Positions 1-7,357 of a stretch of 22,070 nucleotides of DNA are shown piece by piece. Both the position numbers and the translations under genes were made by a program. The notes below the pieces were generated by a model. It did not search any database. It was not told where the DNA came from and saw only the letters and a list, made by a program, of their open reading frames with translations. The stretch spans positions 1-22,070 of the forward strand of contig JBCBJZ010000052.1 in assembly GCA_038522635.1 (NCBI GenBank), in the 5' to 3' direction. How positions within the stretch are numbered: the first letter of the stretch is position 1; every line of letters begins with the position of its first letter. The stretch comes from JBCBJZ01 sp038522635 (lineage in GTDB: Bacteria > Pseudomonadota > Alphaproteobacteria > Rhizobiales > Hyphomicrobiaceae).

Positions 1-65
1 CCTAGACGGCGGTTCTGACCGCGTGCGCAAGGGGGCGACGAACGCCGCCGCCCCGCGCCTCATGA
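1..65. other. 3' flank of the aldehyde dehydrogenase gene
   Basis: Short GC-rich stretch between the window edge and the aldehyde dehydrogenase stop codon. Read on the minus strand it contains a possible GGGGCG...CGCCCC stem with an 11-base loop but no T-run, so terminator function is unsupported. No gene is seen. Confidence 0.4.
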
Positions 66-1502
66 TCAGACACCCATTTCCGAGATGAACTTGGTCCGCA
101 GGAACGCGTCCAGGCCTTCGACGCCACCTTCGGAGCCGTAACCGCTTTCATTGACACCACCGAACGGGGTCTCCGGCATCGATACGCCGACACCGTTGAC
201 GGCGAGCAGACCGGAATCGATATCGCGGCCCAGACGCTTTGACGTCGCTGAGTCCTGCGTGAACGCATAGGATGCCAGGCCGAACGGCAAGCGGTTGGAG
301 CGCTCAACCACCTCATCGTAATCCTTAAACGCGTTCATCGGTGCGAGCGGGCCGAACGGCTCCTCGTTCATGATCATCGCTTCTTCCGGCACGTTCTTGA
401 GCACGGTTGGCTTATAGAAATAGCCCTGGTTGCCCATACGCTCGCCGCCGGTGACGACCTCCGCGCCGTGCTCCTTGGCGTCAGCGACGAAGGTTTCCAT
501 GACTTCCAAGCGCCGCGCTGCAACGAGCGGACCCATCTGCACACCCTCTTCAAGACCGTTGCCGACCTTGATCGCTTCGGTCTTGGCGGTGAACTTGTCG
601 ACGAACTCGTCAAACACGTTCTCCTGCACGTAGAACCGGGTCGGCGACACGCAGACCTGGCCCGCGTTGCGGAACTTGTGCGCGGCAATCGCGCTGACCG
701 CGCTGTCGATGTCCGCATCGTTAAAGACGATCACCGGCGCGTGGCCGCCCAACTCCATCGTGCAGCGCTTGAGCGTTTCGGCAGCGAGTTTCTGCAGGTG
801 CTTGCCGACGGGGATCGAACCGGTGAACGACAGCTTCTTGGGGATCTCGGAGCCCAGGATGTGACGCGAGACGTCATCGGGCACGCCGAACACGGTGTTG
901 AGAACGCCGTCGGGGAGGCCCGCTTCCTGAAAAGCTCGTGAGATTGCAACGCAGGTTGCCGGCGTCTCTTCGCTGGCCTTGATGATGAGCGAGCAACCAG
1001 CGCCCAGCGCGCCAGCGACCTTGCGCATCACGTTGACGGCCGGGAAGTTCCAGGCAACGAAAGCGCAAGCCACGCCGACGGGTTCTTTAACCATCATCTG
1101 GCGGGCGCCAGGGATTCGCGGCGGGATGATCCGACCGTAGGCGCGCTTGCCCTCTTCGCCGTACCAGCGCAACACATCGATGGCGAAACCGAGTTCCATC
1201 TTCGCTTCGCCCAACGGCTTGCCCATTTCCATGGTCAGGTTGGCGGCCACGTCATCGGCACGCGCTTCGAGCAGGTCAGCGGCCTTGTTCATAATCGCCT
1301 GACGTTGCAGGGCGGTCATCTTGCGCCAGGTCTCAAAGCCTTTGGCGCTCGCCTGTAGCGCTTTGTCGAGATCATCGGCGCTGGCGTGCGGGGTTTGGCC
1401 GATGACCTCCTCCGTCGCCGGGTTGAAGATGTCTTCCGCCTTGCCGGACGACCCCTTCGTGAACGTGCCGTCGATGAGCATTTCAATATTCTCGTAAGCC
1501 AT
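66..1502 (-). CDS. NAD(P)-dependent aldehyde dehydrogenase, succinate-semialdehyde dehydrogenase-like
   Basis: A 478-residue cytosolic enzyme of the aldehyde dehydrogenase superfamily, which oxidises an aldehyde to the acid with NAD+ or NADP+. Visible hallmarks are the Asn of AWNFPAVN (about residue 152), the cofactor-fold FTGSIPVGK stretch (226-234), the general-base Glu250 in MELGGHAP, the catalytic Cys284 in GQVCVSPTR, and NEEPFGP near the C-terminus. Length and motif spelling fit the succinate-semialdehyde / medium-chain semialdehyde branch better than the betaine-aldehyde branch, but the substrate cannot be fixed from sequence. The ATG at 1502 has AAGGA about 10 bases upstream. The gene is divergent from the sarcosine oxidase operon across a 361-base gap. 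It may act on an aldehyde from methylated-amine catabolism, but that link is inference from position only. Confidence 0.93.
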   Translation of the reverse strand: MAYENIEMLIDGTFTKGSSGKAEDIFNPATEEVIGQTPHASADDLDKALQASAKGFETWRKMTALQRQAIMNKAADLLEARADDVAANLTMEMGKPLGEAKMELGFAIDVLRWYGEEGKRAYGRIIPPRIPGARQMMVKEPVGVACAFVAWNFPAVNVMRKVAGALGAGCSLIIKASEETPATCVAISRAFQEAGLPDGVLNTVFGVPDDVSRHILGSEIPKKLSFTGSIPVGKHLQKLAAETLKRCTMELGGHAPVIVFNDADIDSAVSAIAAHKFRNAGQVCVSPTRFYVQENVFDEFVDKFTAKTEAIKVGNGLEEGVQMGPLVAARRLEVMETFVADAKEHGAEVVTGGERMGNQGYFYKPTVLKNVPEEAMIMNEEPFGPLAPMNAFKDYDEVVERSNRLPFGLASYAFTQDSATSKRLGRDIDSGLLAVNGVGVSMPETPFGGVNESGYGSEGGVEGLDAFLRTKFISEMGV

Positions 1503-1863
1503 GGGCCGTGCATCCTTCGTGGTTTGGGTGGGAGGAGCGCGGCGAGCGGTTTGAAGGGCTGGCGCCAGCGCTGAAAGACTTTGGTCGTATGCCTAACGCG
1601 AAACGGGCTGACGGCAAAGCGGCTACGCCCTGCGCGCCTTAGTCGCTGCAAGGGGCAAAGGTGCGTTGCGGCAAACAGCGCATGCGCCGTCCTTGAGGCG
1701 ATGGCCGCATGGCCGGCTGAACGCAGCAAGGCCGACGTGGAACGACGCCTCCAGACTAGCGGCTGGGCCATCGCCGCTGCACAATGATACGGCCCGCGAT
1801 AAGCAAGAGCGTGAAAGGCGGCCCGCCAAGCTGCCGTTGAGCCGTTGAGAAGGAGTGTCGTCG
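1503..1863. promoter_or_regulatory. Divergent intergenic region between the aldehyde dehydrogenase and soxB
   Basis: This 361-base gap must hold the promoters of two divergent units. A perfect 12-bp palindrome GCTGGCGCCAGC lies at 1558-1569, about 55 bases upstream of the aldehyde dehydrogenase start. A 6-bp inverted repeat AGCGGC/GCCGCT (1758-1763, 1773-1778) lies nearer soxB. An exact tandem duplication of GCCGTTGA (1833-1840, 1841-1848) abuts the soxB Shine-Dalgarno sequence. No convincing -35/-10 pair and no recognisable glycine riboswitch core was seen. Short reading frames here have no recognisable product. Confidence 0.5.
1849..1855 (+). promoter_or_regulatory. soxB ribosome binding site that decides the start codon
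   Basis: GAAGGAG overlaps the first in-frame GTG (1855), so that GTG cannot be used from this site. The next in-frame GTG at 1864 sits 8 bases downstream, the ideal distance. It gives a protein beginning MRYSALQ, which matches how SoxB proteins usually begin. Confidence 0.7.
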
Positions 1864-3114
1864 GTGCGCTATTCCGCCCTGCAACTGATCAAGCAGGCCT
1901 TCAAGGCCCACCAGGACTGGCCTGAGCAATGGCGCTCGCCGGAACCCAAAGCGCGCTACGACGTCATCATCGTCGGCGCTGGCGGACATGGCCTTGCGAC
2001 CGCCTACTACCTTGCAAGCGAGCACGGGGTGCGCAACGTCGCCGTGCTCGACAAGGGCTGGCTCGGTGGCGGCAACACCGGACGCAACACCACCATCATC
2101 CGCTCCAACTATCTGTGGGAGGAGAGTGCTGCGCTCTACGACCACGCGGTCAAACTGTGGGGCGATCTCTCACAGGCGCTCAACTACAACGTCATGTATT
2201 CGCCCCGCGGCGTGATGATGCTCGCCCACAACGTGCACGATGTGCAGGTGGCGCAGCGCCACGTCCATGCAAACCGGCTGGCGGGCGTGGACAACGCATG
2301 GCTGGGACCCGAGGCAGCGAAGGCGTTCTGCGACCCGCTCAACATCTCAAACAACATCCGGTATCCCGTGATGGGTGCTGCCCTGCAGCGCCGCGGCGGT
2401 GTCGCTCGCCATGACGCGGTCGCATGGGGTTATGCGCGGGCGGCAAGCGCGCTTGGCGTCGACATCATCGAGAACTGCGCGGTGACCGGCATCGACCGTG
2501 ATGCGCACGGCGCGGTGAGCGGGGTGCAAACCGCCAAGGGGCCGATCGCGGCCGCTAAGGTGGGCGTCGTCGCGGCCGGTCACACATCGGTGCTGATGGA
2601 CATGGCAGGCGTCAGCATGCCGCTCGAAAGTTATCCGCTGCAGGCGCTGGTGTCGGAGCCGGTGAAGCCGATCTTCCCTTGCGTCGTCATGTCGAACACG
2701 GTGCACGCCTACATCTCGCAATCGGACAAAGGCGAACTGGTGATCGGCGCGGGCACCGATGCCTATACGTCCTACGCGCAGACCGGTGGGTTGCACATCA
2801 CCCAGCACACGCTCGATGCGATTTGCGAACTGTTCCCGATGTTCCGGCGCATGCGCATGTTGCGCAACTGGGGCGGCATCGTGGATGTGACGCCGGACCG
2901 TTCGCCGATCCTGGCGAAGACGCCGGTGTCGGGGCTGTACGTCAATTGCGGCTGGGGCACGGGCGGGTTCAAGGCGACGCCGGGGTCAGGTCACGTGTTC
3001 GCGCATACGATCGCGCGCGATGAGCCCCACGCGATCAACGCGCCCTTTACGATCGAACGCTTCCGTACCGGTCGGCTGATCGATGAGGCGGCGGCGGCGG
3101 CGGTGGCGCACTGA
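1864..3114 (+). CDS. soxB: Sarcosine oxidase beta subunit
   Basis: FAD-dependent oxidoreductase subunit of heterotetrameric sarcosine oxidase, 416 residues from the GTG at 1864. In this complex the beta subunit oxidises sarcosine, using non-covalent FAD and a covalently attached FMN. The N-terminus shows the RYSALQLIKQAF opening and the dinucleotide-binding IIVGAGGHGLATAYYL (about residues 35-50). A conserved GGGNTGRNTTIIRSNY stretch follows. The His of GGVARHDAVAW (about residue 183) corresponds to the covalent-FMN His known near residue 173-175 in characterised enzymes. The C-terminal DVTPDRSPIL and NCGWGTGGFKATPGSG motifs complete the DAO fold. It is the first gene of soxBDAG; soxD follows after 79 bases. 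The GTG start is chosen from Shine-Dalgarno spacing and family N-termini. Confidence 0.97.
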   Translation: MRYSALQLIKQAFKAHQDWPEQWRSPEPKARYDVIIVGAGGHGLATAYYLASEHGVRNVAVLDKGWLGGGNTGRNTTIIRSNYLWEESAALYDHAVKLWGDLSQALNYNVMYSPRGVMMLAHNVHDVQVAQRHVHANRLAGVDNAWLGPEAAKAFCDPLNISNNIRYPVMGAALQRRGGVARHDAVAWGYARAASALGVDIIENCAVTGIDRDAHGAVSGVQTAKGPIAAAKVGVVAAGHTSVLMDMAGVSMPLESYPLQALVSEPVKPIFPCVVMSNTVHAYISQSDKGELVIGAGTDAYTSYAQTGGLHITQHTLDAICELFPMFRRMRMLRNWGGIVDVTPDRSPILAKTPVSGLYVNCGWGTGGFKATPGSGHVFAHTIARDEPHAINAPFTIERFRTGRLIDEAAAAAVAH

Positions 3115-3193
3115 TGCTTCCGCTGCGCGCCCTTTTCCTGGTGCCACTGTGCCGACCCAACGTCACCCGAACCCAACGTTGCGAGCTTGAACG

Positions 3194-3556
3194 ATGCTGC
3201 TGATCTCATGTCCGTACTGCGGGGCGCGCCCCGAGCTGGAGTTTTCGCACGGCGGTGAAGCGCATATCGCGCGTCCTGCTGACCCAAGCGCGGTTAGCGA
3301 TGAAGCATGGGCGGGCTACCTCTACCACCGCAGCAACCCGCGGGGCCTGCACATCGAACGCTGGCGCCATACGCATGGCTGCGGCCGGTTCTTCAATTGC
3401 GTGCGCGATACGGTCAGCGATGAGATCCTTGCGACCTACCGTGCGGGCGAAGCGCCCCCGGACCTGACAACGCTTGTGTCGTCGTCATCATCGCCCACGC
3501 CACCTTCGACCGCGCCGGAAGCTCAGCCCGCGCACAGCCCAAAGGCTACGCCATGA
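3194..3556 (+). CDS. soxD: Sarcosine oxidase delta subunit
   Basis: Small zinc-binding subunit of heterotetrameric sarcosine oxidase, 120 residues. The known zinc site of the family (Cys6, Cys9, His59, Cys63) is exactly preserved: CPYCG at 6-10 and HTHGC at 59-63. The core ends near residue 95. The remaining roughly 25 residues form a Ser/Pro/Thr/Ala-rich tail, longer than in many homologues and probably disordered. Its last codons overlap the start of soxA by 4 bases (ATGA), indicating translational coupling. The Shine-Dalgarno sequence before the ATG at 3194 is weak. Confidence 0.95.
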   Translation: MLLISCPYCGARPELEFSHGGEAHIARPADPSAVSDEAWAGYLYHRSNPRGLHIERWRHTHGCGRFFNCVRDTVSDEILATYRAGEAPPDLTTLVSSSSSPTPPSTAPEAQPAHSPKATP

Positions 3557-6500
3557 GCAACGCCTATCGCTCCCGCGAAGGCGGCCGCATCGACCGGCGT
3601 CAGCGGCTCACGTTCACCTTCGATGGCAAGCCCTATCGCGGCTACGCAGGCGACACGCTTGCCTCAGCGCTGCTCGCAAACGGCGTGCACCTGGTGGGGC
3701 GCTCGTTCAAGTACCACCGCCCACGCGGCATCCTGGCCGCTGGCCCCGAGGAACCCAACGCGCTGGTCGATGTCAGCCGCGGCGAAGCGCGCTCGACGCC
3801 GAACTTGCGGGCCACCCAAGTTGAGCTCTACGAGGGGCTTAACGCGCGCTCGCAAAACCGCTGGCCCACGCTGGCGCGCGATGCGGGGGCGATCAACGAC
3901 ACCATGAGCCCGATGTTCGCGGCGGGCTTCTACTACAAGACGTTTATGGGGCCGCGCTTCCTTGGCGGTGCAAAGGCGTGGACCCGGGTGTTTGAACCCG
4001 TCATCCGTCGCGCGGCGGGCCTTGGCAAAGCACCGTCGGGCCCGGACCCCGATCGTTACGCGGTGCGCCATGCCCATTGCGATGTGCTGGTTGTCGGGGC
4101 GGGCCCGGCAGGGCTTGCGGCAGCGACGGCAGCGGCGGCAACGGGCGCGCGCGTGATCCTTTGCGATGAGCAACATGAGGTCGGCGGCTCCTTGTTGAGT
4201 GAACGCCTCGCCTTCATCGATCGCGTGCCCGCGCTGGATCACGTGGCGGCACAGCGCGAGGCCTTGGCGCGCGCACCCAACGTGACGATACTGACCCGCA
4301 CGACCGCCTTCGGCGCGTTCGCGCAAAACTATTTTGGCCTCCTCCAGCGGCTCACCGATCATTTGCCGGCACCCGCTGCCGGGGCAGCGCGTGAGCGGCT
4401 CTGGCAGGTGCGCGCCAAACAGGTGGTGCTCGCCACCGGCGCGCTCGAACGGCCGCTGGTGTTTCCTGACAACGACCGCCCGGGCATCATGCTGGCTGGC
4501 GCCGGCTACACATATCTGGAGCGCTACGGCGTGCGCCCCGGCCAACGCGCCGTGATCGTTGGCGCCCATGACACGATCTACCGCGCGGCGCTCGCACACC
4601 ATGCAGCCGGCATCGACATCGCGGCCATCCTCGATTTGCGCCCGCAGCCCGAAGGCCCGCTGGTGACGCAAGCACGCCAGGCCGGGTTGCGCATCGACGG
4701 CGCGAGCACCATCACCGGCACCAAGGGCCGGTTGCGCGTGGCGAAGGTGATGGCGGGGCGCATCGACGATGACGGCAGCGTGGCGAACGTGGAGCAATTC
4801 GCCTGCGATCACGTGTTGATGTCGGCGGGATGGACTCCGGCGGTGCACCTCTTTTCGCAAGCGCGCGGCAAGCTGACGTTCGATGCGGCGCGGCAGATGT
4901 TCCTGCCGCACACGGGCGAGGGCGCGACACCTGGCGTGCACGCGATCCAATGTGCTGGCGCGTGCCATGGGGTGAGCGCGTTGGACAGCGTCATCGAGGA
5001 CGGTTACCGCGCGGGCGACACCGCTTCGCAGCGCGCCGGACGCGGCGGGCGATCATCCTCCCGGGCATCTGCGCCCCCACCGTCGAGATCCCACGTGGAG
5101 CATGCTCCCCCCGCCGGCGGCGGTATGCTCGGCGCAGCGCCTCACAACCGCAATGCGGCGCGGGTCAAGGCGTTCGTCGACTTCCAAAACGATGTCACCG
5201 CGAAGGACATCAAGCTCGCCACACAGGAAGGCTTCCGCTCGATCGAGCACGTCAAACGTTACACCACCACGGGCATGGCGACCGACCAGGGCAAAACGTC
5301 CAACATGCACGCGTTGGCCATCGCTGCGGCAGCGCTCGGCAAACCGTTGCCGGAGGTGGGGCTCACCACGTTCCGCCAGCCCTACACACCGATCAGTTTC
5401 GGTGCGATGGCGGGCTACGCGCGCGGTAACCTGTTTGATCCGGTGCGCATGACGCCAATCCATCCTTGGGCTGCCAAGCGTGGCGCGGTGTTCGAAGACG
5501 TCGGCAATTGGAAGCGGGCTCGCTACTTCCCGCAAGGTGCAGAAGACATGCACGCAGCCGTCGCCCGTGAATGCCGCATCACGCGCGCCCGCGTCGGCAT
5601 GTTTGACGCGTCGACGCTCGGCAAGATCGAAGTTGTCGGCCCCGATGCCACCCGCTTCATGGACCTGATCTATACGAACGCCTGGGCCAAGCTCGGCCTT
5701 GAGCGCTGCCGTTACGGCGTGATGCTGAACGAAGCGGGCTTCATCATGGACGATGGTGTCGTGGCGCGTTTGGCCGAGGACCGCTTCCACGTCACCACCA
5801 CGACCGGTGGTGCGCCGCGTGTGCTCGCGCACATGGAAGACTACCTGCAAACGGAGTTCCCGGATTGGAAGGTGTGGTTGACGTCGACCACCGAGCAATG
5901 GGCGGTGATCGCGCTCAACGGGCCGCACGCGCGCGCGGTCCTGCAAGCGGTTGCGCCGGGCCTCGATCTATCGCCTCAACGTCTCCCGCACATGGGCGCG
6001 ACCTCAGGTGCCGTCGCCGGGATCGAAGCGCGCATCTTCCGGGTGAGTTTCACGGGCGAGTTGGGCTTTGAAGTCAACGTGCCCGCGGACTATGGCCAGC
6101 ATGTCTGGGAAGCGCTGTGGGCGGCGTGCGAGGCCGAGGACGGTGTCGCCTACGGCACCGAAGCGATGCATGTGATGCGCGCTGAAAAGGGTTACATCAT
6201 CGTGGGCCAGGAGACCGATGGGACGGTCACGCCCGATGACGTCGGCCTTGGCTGGGCGATCGGCAAAGCGAAAGCGGACTTCGTGGGCAAGCGTTCGTTG
6301 ACCCGCCCCGACATCGTCAAGCCTGACCGCAAACAGCTCGTCGGCTTGATGCCGGCGGACGAGGCCATCACGCTTGAAGAGGGCGCGCAGGTGACCGAGA
6401 GCGCATCGCCTGAGGTGGGCAGCGCCGCACTCGGCCACGTCACTTCATCGTATTGGAGCGAAGCTATGGGTCGCCCGATCGCGCTCGGCCTCGTGAGCGC

Positions 6501-6615
6501 TGGACGTGCGCGCGAAGGCACCACGGTGCACGTACCGATGCCGGACGGGTCGATCGCCGTGACCGTCACCGCCCCGCAATTCTACGATCGCGAAGGAGAC
6601 CGCCTCCATGGATGA
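3553..6615 (+). CDS. soxA: Sarcosine oxidase alpha subunit
   Basis: Large subunit of heterotetrameric sarcosine oxidase, 1020 residues, of normal length. Domains in order: an N-terminal ferredoxin-like fold (about 15-100, with GDTLASALLANGVHLVGRSF); a pyridine-nucleotide oxidoreductase domain with the NAD+-binding VVGAGPAGLAAATAAA (about 180-195) and a second Rossmann region with VIVGAHDTIYRAAL near 336-349; and, from about residue 630, a GcvT-like aminomethyltransferase domain that binds tetrahydrofolate and captures the sarcosine methyl carbon as 5,10-methylene-THF. Near 545-585 the FVDFQNDVTAKDIKLA and TTTGMATDQGKTSN stretches are typical of SoxA. It overlaps soxD by 4 bases and soxG by 8 bases. 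No frameshift or missing region was seen. Confidence 0.97.
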   Translation: MSNAYRSREGGRIDRRQRLTFTFDGKPYRGYAGDTLASALLANGVHLVGRSFKYHRPRGILAAGPEEPNALVDVSRGEARSTPNLRATQVELYEGLNARSQNRWPTLARDAGAINDTMSPMFAAGFYYKTFMGPRFLGGAKAWTRVFEPVIRRAAGLGKAPSGPDPDRYAVRHAHCDVLVVGAGPAGLAAATAAAATGARVILCDEQHEVGGSLLSERLAFIDRVPALDHVAAQREALARAPNVTILTRTTAFGAFAQNYFGLLQRLTDHLPAPAAGAARERLWQVRAKQVVLATGALERPLVFPDNDRPGIMLAGAGYTYLERYGVRPGQRAVIVGAHDTIYRAALAHHAAGIDIAAILDLRPQPEGPLVTQARQAGLRIDGASTITGTKGRLRVAKVMAGRIDDDGSVANVEQFACDHVLMSAGWTPAVHLFSQARGKLTFDAARQMFLPHTGEGATPGVHAIQCAGACHGVSALDSVIEDGYRAGDTASQRAGRGGRSSSRASAPPPSRSHVEHAPPAGGGMLGAAPHNRNAARVKAFVDFQNDVTAKDIKLATQEGFRSIEHVKRYTTTGMATDQGKTSNMHALAIAAAALGKPLPEVGLTTFRQPYTPISFGAMAGYARGNLFDPVRMTPIHPWAAKRGAVFEDVGNWKRARYFPQGAEDMHAAVARECRITRARVGMFDASTLGKIEVVGPDATRFMDLIYTNAWAKLGLERCRYGVMLNEAGFIMDDGVVARLAEDRFHVTTTTGGAPRVLAHMEDYLQTEFPDWKVWLTSTTEQWAVIALNGPHARAVLQAVAPGLDLSPQRLPHMGATSGAVAGIEARIFRVSFTGELGFEVNVPADYGQHVWEALWAACEAEDGVAYGTEAMHVMRAEKGYIIVGQETDGTVTPDDVGLGWAIGKAKADFVGKRSLTRPDIVKPDRKQLVGLMPADEAITLEEGAQVTESASPEVGSAALGHVTSSYWSEAMGRPIALGLVSAGRAREGTTVHVPMPDGSIAVTVTAPQFYDREGDRLHG

Positions 6616-7213
6616 CGCCTTCGAGGGCGAGGCGCTGGCGCGGGAAAGCGTGACCATCCGCCGATCACCGCTGTTCGCTTTGGCGCCCTTGGTGGTGCCG
6701 GGGCGGGTCGAGGTCCGCGCTGGACGGGCCATCAGCCGCTTCAGCTTCCGCGGCGATAGCGATGCGGCGCGCGCTTGTGGAGACGCGTTCGGGCCGGCGT
6801 TGGCGCGCGAGGTCTGCACCGCGACGCGCATCGATGAGCGCACCGCACTGGCGCTCGGGCCCGATGAGTGGCTGCTGCTCGCCCCGCTCGACAAGGGGCC
6901 CGTGCTCGCGACGAAGATCAAAGCCGCGTTAGGCTCAAGCCCCCACAGCCTGGTCGACGTGTCCCACCGCCAGGTCGCCCTAAGCGTGACAGGGCGCGAT
7001 GCTGCGCTGCTGTTGCGTGCCTTTTGCCTGCTTGATCTTGACGAAGCCGCCTTCCCCGTCGCGATGGCAACGCGTACGATCTTCGCCAAGTGTGAGGTGG
7101 TCCTTTGGCGACGCGGTCAGCACGACTTCCACATCGAAGTGGCGCGCTCGTTTGCGCCCTATCTGATGGGGCTCTTCGGCGAGGCGATCAAAGATCTGGA
7201 CGATCCGCAGTAG
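6608..7213 (+). CDS. soxG: Sarcosine oxidase gamma subunit
   Basis: Last gene of the soxBDAG operon, 201 residues. The gamma subunit is structurally related to the GcvT/folate-binding fold and stabilises the heterotetramer. Supporting stretches are DEWLLLAP (about residues 86-93), SLVDVSHRQVALSVTGRDA (116-134), and a C-terminal HIEVARSFAPYLMGLF. GAAGGAG lies about 9 bases before the ATG at 6608, inside the end of soxA, and the 8-base overlap indicates coupled translation. SoxG is the least conserved subunit, so the assignment leans partly on operon position. Confidence 0.93.
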   Translation: MDDAFEGEALARESVTIRRSPLFALAPLVVPGRVEVRAGRAISRFSFRGDSDAARACGDAFGPALAREVCTATRIDERTALALGPDEWLLLAPLDKGPVLATKIKAALGSSPHSLVDVSHRQVALSVTGRDAALLLRAFCLLDLDEAAFPVAMATRTIFAKCEVVLWRRGQHDFHIEVARSFAPYLMGLFGEAIKDLDDPQ

Positions 7214-7357
7214 CGCTTCAAGGCGCAGCCGACGCGGTTGTGTTTGACGGAACCGGGGGCCTTGGCGCGGCCGGGGGCCTCTAAGCGTTGGCGTCGCAGG
7301 AACGAGCAGGCTCTGCGTGCAACGGCCACGCTGTGATGAATGAGAGGGCGGACCCGT
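7214..7357. other. Gap between the sox operon and the aromatic module
   Basis: GC-rich spacer with an exact 10-bp direct repeat CCGGGGGCCT (7253-7262 and 7271-7280), each copy carrying a GGCC core that can pair. It could end the sox transcript or begin the next one. No clear promoter hexamers or T-run were seen. Confidence 0.4.

Noticed and set aside
1503..1863. Glycine riboswitch upstream of the sarcosine oxidase operon
   Set aside because: Looked for because the product is glycine. The paired conserved aptamer cores were not found, only short palindromes.
3664..4968. Long 434-residue open frame on the minus strand inside soxA
   Set aside because: It is fully antisense to a confidently assigned SoxA domain, is Arg/His/Ala-rich in the way GC-rich antisense frames are, and has no recognisable motif.
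5053..5946. 297-residue minus-strand frame inside soxA
   Set aside because: Antisense to the conserved GcvT-like region, with no ribosome site or motif that would support it.
66..7213. Aldehyde dehydrogenase as a dedicated member of the sarcosine pathway (formaldehyde or betaine aldehyde)
   Set aside because: It is divergent, its motifs fit the succinate-semialdehyde type, and heterotetrameric sarcosine oxidase passes the methyl group to folate, so no such step is required.
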